Origin: Christensenella sp. UBA3792
Lineage (GTDB): Bacteria; Bacillota; Clostridia; Christensenellales; CAG-138
Length of the DNA stretch: 22,791 nucleotides
NCBI GenBank assembly: GCA_002369195.1
Contig: DFEW01000053.1
Location: 15,425 to 38,215, forward strand
Direction: 5' to 3'
Shown: positions 14,494 to 20,997 of the stretch, one piece after another
Layout: each line of letters begins with the position of its first letter
Position numbering within the stretch: position 1 is the first letter of the stretch
The notes under the pieces: generated by a model
The model's database searches: none
Told to the model about the DNA's origin: nothing
What the model saw: only the letters and a program-made list of their open reading frames with translations
Translations under genes and position numbers: made by a program

Positions 14494-17447
14494 AAACCGG
14501 TATCGTCACGTTTCATTTTCCGTTCAACGCCGGCGCGGCGCTGCAGTGCTACGCGCTCTCAAAGACGCTCGAATCGCTCGGCAGCGAGGTCAAGGTCATC
14601 GACTATACCCCGTGGTACCATTGGAACCGCTATGCCGCGCGCAAGAATCCGGTGTATTACGCCAAAAAGAAGCTGCACGATCCCGCGCGCAACATCGTTA
14701 CGCGGACATATCACGGCGTCAAGGGCTTTTACGACACGGTGCGCTCGTGGAAGAGCGGACGCGTGCGCATCGAGCGCGAGCAGAAGTACGCCGCGTTCCG
14801 CAAGGCGTACCTCCATGAGACGCGCACCTACCGCACGATCGGGCAGCTTCGGACAAACCCGCCCAAGTGCGACCTGTACCTTGCGGGCAGCGATCAGCTC
14901 TGGAACACGAAGCTGACCGACGGAAAGCTCGATCCGGCGTATGCGCTGGACTTCGGACCGGAGGGAACGCGCCGCGCGACCTATGCGGTGGGCTGCTACT
15001 TCTCCGATCCCGCGGCGGCGCAAAAGACGCTCGAACCGCTGATGCACCGGCTCGACGCGGTTTCCCTGCGCGAAACGAGATTTCTGCGCCCCGTCATGGG
15101 CGCGGCGGGGGACAGACCGGTGCACATCGACGTCGACCCGACGCTGCTGCTCGACGCCGGCGCATACGAGGCGCTGCTGCCCAAGGAACCGCTTTGTACG
15201 GAACCGTTTGTTGTGATCTACACGATGCCCGGACCGGCGCAGAAGCAGGTCAACGAGGCGGCAAAGCTGCTCGAAGCGAAGACGGGGCTGCACCTCATCG
15301 ACGTGAACGGCAATCCCAACGCGGAGAACTGCCGCATCAAGGATCACCGCGTCTGCTCGCCGCAGGAATTTCTGTGGTACATCAGCCACGCCGAGTACGT
15401 GCTGACCAATTCGTTCCACGGCACGGTGTTTTCGGTGCTGTTCCATAAGCGCTTTGCGACGATCCTGCACAAGGAGACCGGCAATCGCGTGTCGGAGCTT
15501 CTGGACAAGCTCGGGCTGACCGAACGGTACACGAACGAGACCGCGCCCGCGGTGGACATCGTCGGGCGTCCGGTCGACTGGGACCGCACCGACGCGGCAA
15601 GAAAGGCGCTTGCGGAGGAATCCGTGCGCTATCTGCGCTACTGTCTCGGACAGAAGGCGACGCCTTCGTTCGCGACCGAGAAGGATATTCCGGTCGAGGT
15701 CAAGGCGAATGCGCAGGCCGGTGCCGCGCAGGAGCAAAAGCCGGTCGAACCGCCGGTTCCCGTGCGCGCGCAGATCGCGGAGGCGCACCGGCTGAAGATT
15801 CTGTATCCGGACGATAAGAACGCGCAGGTCGTGCTTGCGCTGCTCAAAAAATACAACATCCGCAGGATCGTGGTTTCGCCCGGCACGACGAACGTGCCGA
15901 TCGCGCGCACCGTGCAGTTCGATCCGTTCTTCGAGGTGTACTCGGCGGTCGACGAGCGCGGCGCGGCGTACCTTGCGGGCGGGCTCGCGTTTGCGACGGG
16001 CGAACCGGTCGCGATTTCCTGCACCGGCGCGACGGCGTCGCGCGATTATATTCCGGGTCTGACCGAGGCATACTACCGCGGTCTGCCGGTGATCGCGATC
16101 ACGTCGCAGCACCATTCGCCGATGTATTCCGACCTGATGCCGCAGGTGACCGACCGCACCGTTTCGCAAAACGACATCAAGCGCTTTGCGGCGATCCTGC
16201 CGGTCATCAAGGACGACGAGGACCTGCGCGCCTGCGTGCAGCTTGTCAACGAGGCGCTTTACACCGCGACGCGCCGCGACGCGGGTCCGGTGCACATCAA
16301 CCTGCCGGTCACGAACATGTATTCGTTCACGACGCCCGCGCTGCCGGACGTGCAGAAGATCGACGTGTACGACGCCGAGGCGTTCCCGACCGACGCGCTG
16401 AAAGCCGCGCTCAAGGGCAAAAACGTCGCGCTGTTCATCGGCGCGCATAAGCCGTTTGATGCGGCGACGAAGGCCGCGATCGAGACGTTTGCGGCGAACC
16501 TGCATGCGCCGGTGTTCTGCGATCAGACCGCGAACTACGCGGGCAGAAACCGCGTGCTGAGCGCGGTCGCGGGGGACCTTTCGGACATCAAGACGCTGCC
16601 GGATCTGGTGATCGACCTCGGCTCGGTGTCTGGCGATTACAGCGCGAGCCGCTTCTTCAAGGGCAGGCGCGTGTGGCGCATCAGCGAGGACCGCAGGTTC
16701 CACAACCGTCACGGCGCGGAGATCGTCGAAAAACTGTTCTTCTGCTCCGAGCGCTTCTTCTTCGAACACCTGAAAACGGCGGTCGGCGAAAACACGTATT
16801 ACGAAACGGTCGCGGCGGCGCTCGCGCCCGCAAAGACGCCGACCCTGCCGCTGTCCAACATCTATGCCGCGTCGATGCTTTCGGCGCGCATCCCGAAGGA
16901 CAGCTTCCTGCACCTCGGCATTTTGAATTCGCTCCGCAGCATGAACTTCTTCGCGCTCGATCCGAGCGTGCGCGTCAGCTGCAATGTGGGCGGGTTCGGC
17001 ATCGACGGCGCGCTTTCCACCGCGCTCGGGCAGGCGCTGGCGGATAAGAACCGCATGTCGTTCTGCCTGCTCGGCGACCTCGCGTTCTTCTACGACATGA
17101 ACGCGCTCGGCAACCGGCACGTCGGAAGGAACCTGCGCATCCTTTTGATCAACAACGGCCGCGGCGTCGAGTTCCGCCTGAACGCGGGACTGGAGCGGCT
17201 CTGGGGCTCGGACACCGACGATCTGATCGCCGCGAAGGGACACTTCGGCAGCGCGAAGGGCTGGGCGGAGTCGATGGGCTTTAGGTACCTTTGCGCCGCG
17301 GACAAGGCGGCGTTCGAAGAGCAGATCGACGCGTTCTGCGATCCGGACGCGTTCGACCGTCCGGTCGTGTTCGAGGTGTTCACGGACGCGGAGAACGAAA
17401 AAACGGCGCTCGCGCATCTGCGCGCATTCAATCATCCGTTGAGGTAA
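14490..17447 (+). CDS. Fusion: polysaccharide pyruvyltransferase + MenD-like thiamine-diphosphate enzyme
   Basis: One uninterrupted 985-residue protein joins two enzymes. Residues 1 to about 385 are a polysaccharide pyruvyltransferase (PF04230; moves pyruvate from phosphoenolpyruvate to a sugar as a ketal): NAGAALQCYAL at 13-23, LAGSDQLWN at 131-139, SLRE at 192-195, DPTLLL at 216-221, and TNSFHGTVFSVLFHKRF at 306-322. A Pro/Ala/Gln-rich linker (about 390-430) follows. Residues 431-985 are a thiamine-diphosphate enzyme closest to MenD: SPGTTNVPI at 463-471, the coenzyme-activating Glu489 in VDERGAAYLAGGLA, CTGATASRDYIPG at 511-523, and the metal/diphosphate motif GDLAFFYDMN at 862-871 ending at Asn888-Asn889. 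The MenD arginine in SPGSR is Thr here, so isochorismate is unlikely to be the substrate. The start at 14490 gives the ATGA overlap. No methionine or ribosome site lies at the junction. Substrates unknown. Confidence 0.88.
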   Translation: MKTGIVTFHFPFNAGAALQCYALSKTLESLGSEVKVIDYTPWYHWNRYAARKNPVYYAKKKLHDPARNIVTRTYHGVKGFYDTVRSWKSGRVRIEREQKYAAFRKAYLHETRTYRTIGQLRTNPPKCDLYLAGSDQLWNTKLTDGKLDPAYALDFGPEGTRRATYAVGCYFSDPAAAQKTLEPLMHRLDAVSLRETRFLRPVMGAAGDRPVHIDVDPTLLLDAGAYEALLPKEPLCTEPFVVIYTMPGPAQKQVNEAAKLLEAKTGLHLIDVNGNPNAENCRIKDHRVCSPQEFLWYISHAEYVLTNSFHGTVFSVLFHKRFATILHKETGNRVSELLDKLGLTERYTNETAPAVDIVGRPVDWDRTDAARKALAEESVRYLRYCLGQKATPSFATEKDIPVEVKANAQAGAAQEQKPVEPPVPVRAQIAEAHRLKILYPDDKNAQVVLALLKKYNIRRIVVSPGTTNVPIARTVQFDPFFEVYSAVDERGAAYLAGGLAFATGEPVAISCTGATASRDYIPGLTEAYYRGLPVIAITSQHHSPMYSDLMPQVTDRTVSQNDIKRFAAILPVIKDDEDLRACVQLVNEALYTATRRDAGPVHINLPVTNMYSFTTPALPDVQKIDVYDAEAFPTDALKAALKGKNVALFIGAHKPFDAATKAAIETFAANLHAPVFCDQTANYAGRNRVLSAVAGDLSDIKTLPDLVIDLGSVSGDYSASRFFKGRRVWRISEDRRFHNRHGAEIVEKLFFCSERFFFEHLKTAVGENTYYETVAAALAPAKTPTLPLSNIYAASMLSARIPKDSFLHLGILNSLRSMNFFALDPSVRVSCNVGGFGIDGALSTALGQALADKNRMSFCLLGDLAFFYDMNALGNRHVGRNLRILLINNGRGVEFRLNAGLERLWGSDTDDLIAAKGHFGSAKGWAESMGFRYLCAADKAAFEEQIDAFCDPDAFDRPVVFEVFTDAENEKTALAHLRAFNHPLR

Positions 17448-17451
17448 GGGT

Positions 17452-18441
17452 ATGGAACAGCAAAAACGGGTTCTGCTGCTCGGAGGCACCGGCGTACTCG
17501 GCAGATATCTTGCGCCGGAACTGCGAAAAAAGGGCTTTGAAGTCTACATCACGAGCCGTTCGGCACACGCGTCCAACGAGCGCGGCATCATCTACCTGCG
17601 CGGCAACGCGAAGGACGGCGCGTTCTTAAACGAGCTGCTGAAGGAGCGGTTCGACGCGATCGTCGACTTTATGATCTACAACACCGAGACGTTCGAAAAG
17701 CGCTGCAAAACGCTCGTCGAATCGACGGATCACTACCTGTTTCTGTCCTCGTACCGCGTGTACGGCGACAGCGGCGAACGGCCGATCACGGAGAACAGCC
17801 CGCGGCTTTTGGATACGGTCAACGACGAGGCGTACCTGAAAACCGACGAATACGGGCTCACCAAGGCGCGGCAGGAGAACATCCTGCGCGCGGCGGGCGG
17901 CCGCGCGACGGTCATCCGTCCCGCGATCACCTACGGCGTCGACCGGTTCCAGCTCGGCACGATGGAAGCAAACGAGTTTTTGATCCGCGCGCTGCACAAA
18001 AAGCCGGTGATCTTCCCGAAGGAAATGCTGTCCAAGCAGGCGACGATGACCTGGTCGGGCGACGTCGGGAAGATGATCGCGCATTTGGTGCTGAACGAGC
18101 GCGCGTTCGGAGAGACGTACACGGTCGCGACGGCGGAGCACAGAAGCTGGGAAGAGGTGCTTTCGATCTATCGCGATCTGCTGAATATGCAGGTCCGGGT
18201 CGTGCCGCTTGCCGCCTACGAACAGGCGATCGGGCGGCTTTGGCAGATCAAATACGACCGCATGCTCGACCGCGTCGTGGACAATTCGAAGATTCTTTCG
18301 ACCTGCGGCATGCGGCAAAAGGATCTGATGCCGCTTTCGGAGGGACTTCGCATCGAACTGTATCGGTTTTTGCGAGATCCGAAGTTCGGCAGCGTCGATG
18401 AGGCGATGCAGAAGCGGATGGACGCGGCGGCGAACGCGTAA
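17452..18441 (+). CDS. NAD-dependent epimerase/reductase family protein
   Basis: A 329-residue extended short-chain dehydrogenase. The nucleotide-binding loop GGTGVLG is at residues 11-17, FLSSYRVYG at 97-105 supplies the conserved serine, and Tyr134-x3-Lys138 (in EYGLTK) is the catalytic pair. The C-terminal part resembles sugar-nucleotide epimerases and reductases more than steroid-type enzymes. It starts four bases after the pyruvyltransferase/MenD-like fusion gene and has GAGG upstream, so the two are co-expressed; a reasonable inference is that it prepares the keto sugar used by the MenD-like domain or reduces its product. It ends the operon, since a new promoter lies in the next 120 bases. 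The precise substrate is not determinable. Confidence 0.85.
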   Translation: MEQQKRVLLLGGTGVLGRYLAPELRKKGFEVYITSRSAHASNERGIIYLRGNAKDGAFLNELLKERFDAIVDFMIYNTETFEKRCKTLVESTDHYLFLSSYRVYGDSGERPITENSPRLLDTVNDEAYLKTDEYGLTKARQENILRAAGGRATVIRPAITYGVDRFQLGTMEANEFLIRALHKKPVIFPKEMLSKQATMTWSGDVGKMIAHLVLNERAFGETYTVATAEHRSWEEVLSIYRDLLNMQVRVVPLAAYEQAIGRLWQIKYDRMLDRVVDNSKILSTCGMRQKDLMPLSEGLRIELYRFLRDPKFGSVDEAMQKRMDAAANA

Positions 18442-18480
18442 GCGAGCGCAAATGCGGACAAACTGTAGCAAATCTGTAAA

Positions 18481-18509
18481 ATCCGGCGCGTTGTCTTGCA
18501 AAGCCGGAT
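18481..18509 (+). repeat. Inverted repeat between the polysaccharide operon and the next promoter
   Basis: ATCCGGC (18481-18487) and GCCGGAT (18503-18509) are perfect seven-base arms 15 bases apart, and the right arm lies between the -35 and -10 boxes of the following promoter. With no strong T run after it, it is either a poor terminator for the operon upstream or an operator for the promoter it overlaps. Confidence 0.4.
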
Positions 18510-18524
18510 TGTATTCGGTATGAT
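18496..18524 (+). promoter_or_regulatory. Promoter of the phosphodiester glycosidase / LCP operon
   Basis: TTGCAA (18496-18501) and TATGAT (18519-18524) are spaced by 17 bases. A short inverted repeat CGGT-N6-ACCG (18516-18529) frames the -10 box. Transcription would begin about 26 bases before the lipoprotein gene. Confidence 0.6.
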
Positions 18525-18557
18525 AACCGGGAATGTTTTGAAAAAAGGAGCGGAACG

Positions 18558-19619
18558 ATGACAAGAAAACGGGTTTTCTGTCTGATTCTTTGTATGAGTA
18601 TGCTGCTGCCGGCGACGGTCGGCTGCATCGGCGGCGAGGCGAACGTGCCGGACACGTCGACGGTTGAGCCGGACACGGAGCAGGTGGCGGTGGAGGCCGA
18701 GAGCGTGACGGCGCAGCCCGCGCAAACGCCCGAGAGCGCAGAGACGGCGCCGACCGCGGCGCCTATGTCCACGCGCGCGCCGAGGGAGGGCGACATCGCG
18801 CCGAACTTCCCCGACTATGACACGGGCACGGATGCGGATTACAGCTATCAAAGCGACGAACTGCGCATCGCGATCCGGCGGTGCGAGGATCCGGACGAGG
18901 ACATCCCGCTCGTCTACTATGTGGCGGACGTGTGGGTGCGCAACATCCATTCCCTGCGCATGGGCTTCGGCAACGGTGCGTATAATTCCGGCCGCGAGGA
19001 TCCGGAGCAGTTTGCCGCCCGTGAGAACGCGATCTTTGCGGTGAACGGCACGATGAATTCGGGGCTTGTCCTTCACAACGGCGGCGAACAAAGCAGGGGC
19101 GTCGAAAAGAGCGATATAAACTACCGCTCCGGCATCGTCGTCCTCTATCGGGACGGTTCGGTGCGCACGATCAACCTTGCAAAGGGAGAGAGCTACCGAT
19201 ACAAGACCGAGAACGAAAGGAACGGCGGCATCTGGCAGGCGTTCCAGTTCGGTCCGGTGCTCGTGCAGGACGGCGAAATGATGACGGGGCTCAAGAAGAA
19301 CGAGCGCCAGCCGCGCACCATCTTCGGCTACGTGGAGCCCGGCCATTACATCATCGTTGCGGTGGACGGCAGAACGAAGGTCTCCATCGGCATGACGGAA
19401 ACGGAAATGGCGGAGCTGATGTTCGATCTCGGATGCACACAGGCGATGAATCTGGACGGCGGATACAGCACGAGCATGCTGTTCATGGGTGAAACGATCA
19501 ACGAGCGCGTCAACGACGACCGCAACGTCAACGACATGCTGCTGTTCGCGGAATATGATGCGGACGGCAGCGCGCCGGCACTTTCGACGGTACACGCGCA
19601 GAAGTTTTCGGGGAAATAA
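18558..19619 (+). CDS. Lipoprotein with phosphodiester glycosidase (NAGPA-type) domain
   Basis: A 353-residue exported protein. Residues 1-22 form a signal peptide ending at Thr-Val-Gly before Cys23, a lipobox, so it should sit on the outer face of the membrane. A Thr/Glu/Ala/Pro-rich linker runs to about residue 80. The rest matches the PF09992 family, named for the mammalian enzyme that removes GlcNAc from a GlcNAc-phosphodiester: VNGTMNSG near residue 163 and NLDGGYSTSML at 298-308 are the tell-tale segments. Bacterial members are thought to cleave sugar-phosphodiester bonds in surface polymers. Its position right after a glycopolymer operon with a polyol-phosphotransferase and before an LCP gene suggests trimming, editing or release of that polymer. 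AAGGAG precedes the ATG. Domain call strong; substrate inferred. Confidence 0.85.
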   Translation: MTRKRVFCLILCMSMLLPATVGCIGGEANVPDTSTVEPDTEQVAVEAESVTAQPAQTPESAETAPTAAPMSTRAPREGDIAPNFPDYDTGTDADYSYQSDELRIAIRRCEDPDEDIPLVYYVADVWVRNIHSLRMGFGNGAYNSGREDPEQFAARENAIFAVNGTMNSGLVLHNGGEQSRGVEKSDINYRSGIVVLYRDGSVRTINLAKGESYRYKTENERNGGIWQAFQFGPVLVQDGEMMTGLKKNERQPRTIFGYVEPGHYIIVAVDGRTKVSIGMTETEMAELMFDLGCTQAMNLDGGYSTSMLFMGETINERVNDDRNVNDMLLFAEYDADGSAPALSTVHAQKFSGK

Positions 19620-19621
19620 GC

Positions 19622-19738
19622 ATGGAAGGAACGCCGAAGAAAAAGACGGGCTGGATCATCGGAATCGTCGTGATGGCGGTGCTGACGGCGCTTGCGATCG
19701 CGGCGGACGCCGTGATCTTCGGCTTGCTTTGGTTGTAA
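19622..19738 (+). CDS. Small single-pass membrane protein (38 residues)
   Basis: An open reading frame between the lipoprotein and LCP genes reads as a basic head (Pro-Lys-Lys-Lys at 5-8) followed by one hydrophobic helix from about residue 11 to the C-terminal Trp-Leu. It starts two bases after the upstream stop, has GGGGA about nine bases before its ATG, and ends one base before the LCP start, so it fills the gap exactly. That packing and the protein-like membrane helix argue that it is real. The positive-inside rule puts the N-terminus in the cytoplasm. No family recognised; it may be a small partner of the LCP protein or the lipoprotein. Confidence 0.65.
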   Translation: MEGTPKKKTGWIIGIVVMAVLTALAIAADAVIFGLLWL

Positions 19739-19739
19739 C

Positions 19740-20780
19740 ATGAAGGGACCGAATCGCAAACTCAAAATCACATTCCTCTGCCTGACGCTTGCGTTCATTC
19801 TGTTCGCAGGTGCGGGCGCGATCGGCTTTCGGGCGCTGTTTCGCATCTATGACGGCAAGATTCCGATCATCGCGAACAACCATAAGCCGATCGACCTTGC
19901 CGCGCTGCCTACGCCGAATGCGGAACTGTTCAGCGAAGCGCTGTCGAAGGATACGGACTATTACGAAACCGGCGAGATCGTCGAGGTCCCGATCTATGAG
20001 CAGAAAAAGATCGACCGCTTCATCACGAGCATGGTGATCGTGATTCAGAACGGCTCGATCAAGTCCGAAGAAAAGCAGACCGACATGATCTTTCTCGCGT
20101 CGTACAACCAGCTGCTGCAGAAGTTCACGGTCGTTTCCGTCGCGCGCGACACGATCGTTCCGCTCAGCGAGGACGAATGGGCGCGCATCAGCGCCGCGTA
20201 TGCCCGCGGCGGCGTCGGACTTCTGATCAACACGCTCAACGACCTGTTCGGGCTCGACCTGCAAAACTACGTCGTGACCGGCACCGACGAGCTGAAACTG
20301 CTCGCGGACGGCATCGACGGCATCCCCGCGACGCTGACCAAACAGGAGGCGAAGTACATCAGCGAGCAGACGCAGAGCGCGCTTTCGGCGGGCAAACAGC
20401 AGCTGAACGGCGAGCAGATCGTGGCGCTGCTGCTGGACCGCACCTCGGACAACAAGGGCGACCTCGGGCGCGCCGAACGGCAGCTCGAGATCGTGCACGA
20501 TGCGTTCGACTACATGCAGCGCAAGTTCGACAGCTCGTTCCTCTATCCGTTCTTCCACACGATCTTCAAGAACGTGCGCTCGAATCTCGATTTCGTTTCG
20601 CTGCGGGATGTCGGCTATGAAATGGCGGTCGCGGACGATCTGACGTTCGAGACCGTTCGCTTCCCGTTCGACGACAGCTTCACCGAGCTCAACATGGACG
20701 GCACCTACGCGATCCTGCCGGAGTTCGAGAAGTGCCGCATCCTCCTGCAGCAGACGCTGTACGGAAAAGAAGTCAAGTAA
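19740..20780 (+). CDS. Divergent LytR-CpsA-Psr (LCP) family protein
   Basis: LCP proteins move glycopolymers from undecaprenyl diphosphate to peptidoglycan outside the membrane. The 346-residue product has a cytoplasmic basic start, one membrane helix (about 9-30) and an extracellular LCP domain from about residue 93: VVSVARDTIVPL at 131-142 is the core arginine/aspartate motif, SAAYARGGVGLLINTLNDLFG at 151-171 and LLADGIDGIPATL at 187-199 are typical, and DRTSDNKGDLGRAERQ at 233-248 is the second arginine-rich motif. The usual first motif (GxDxR...R-S/T-D) is degenerate here, with IQNGSIKSEEKQTD at 102-115 keeping only the last Asp. It follows the 38-residue gene by one base. The neighbouring polymer operon is its probable substrate source. 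Confidence 0.85.
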   Translation: MKGPNRKLKITFLCLTLAFILFAGAGAIGFRALFRIYDGKIPIIANNHKPIDLAALPTPNAELFSEALSKDTDYYETGEIVEVPIYEQKKIDRFITSMVIVIQNGSIKSEEKQTDMIFLASYNQLLQKFTVVSVARDTIVPLSEDEWARISAAYARGGVGLLINTLNDLFGLDLQNYVVTGTDELKLLADGIDGIPATLTKQEAKYISEQTQSALSAGKQQLNGEQIVALLLDRTSDNKGDLGRAERQLEIVHDAFDYMQRKFDSSFLYPFFHTIFKNVRSNLDFVSLRDVGYEMAVADDLTFETVRFPFDDSFTELNMDGTYAILPEFEKCRILLQQTLYGKEVK

Positions 20781-20794
20781 CATCATATTCCGGA

Positions 20795-20827
20795 AAGGTT
20801 CTTCGAAGGGAGGACCTTCTTTGTTTT
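20795..20827 (+). terminator. Possible terminator after the LCP gene
   Basis: AAGGT (20795-20799) and ACCTT (20814-20818) can pair, extended by neighbouring G-U and A-T pairs, and are followed by CTTTGTTTTT. The stem is short, so this is a moderate candidate for ending the lipoprotein-LCP operon. Confidence 0.45.
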
Positions 20828-20946
20828 TGGCGTTCCGCAGGGACCGGCGCCTTCGGCGGCGGAAGTTTACACAAAAACCGACAGTATTCTTTCTTTTTTT
20901 ACAGATTTGACGTGTTTTGTTCAAAAAAAAGGCACAGTTTGATTGC

Positions 20947-20970
20947 ATTTGTATCATATAATGATATCAT
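20947..20970 (+). promoter_or_regulatory. AT-rich promoter-like region with palindrome before the wall hydrolase gene
   Basis: A perfect TATAAT (20957-20962) lies 35 bases before the start codon and overlaps the end of ATTTGTATCATA (20947-20958), next to the palindrome ATGATATCAT (20961-20970). No good -35 box sits at 16-18 bases, so either the -35 is poor or another factor helps. Both short motifs recur near the promoter at 999-1026. Confidence 0.45.
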
Positions 20971-20997
20971 CCCAAAGCTTACTGAAAGGACATGCCC

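Noticed and set aside
15646..15790. Possibility that the fusion is two genes with a hidden start at the junction
   Set aside because: No in-frame ATG exists between the two domains and the one GTG seen (near 15760) has no ribosome binding site; the frame is continuous through a proper linker.
15780..17447. True MenD for menaquinone synthesis
   Set aside because: Other men genes are absent, the gene is fused to a pyruvyltransferase inside a polysaccharide operon, and the substrate-contact arginine of the SPGSR motif is missing.
14559..17489. 976-codon open frame on the minus strand opposite the fusion gene
   Set aside because: Arg/His/Val-rich translation with no motif, lying antisense to a gene with clear domains; a by-product of high GC at third codon positions.
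20907..20935. TTGACG as a -35 box for the wall hydrolase gene
   Set aside because: The position 17 bases downstream reads AGGCAC, not a -10 box; the TATAAT is too far away at 20957.
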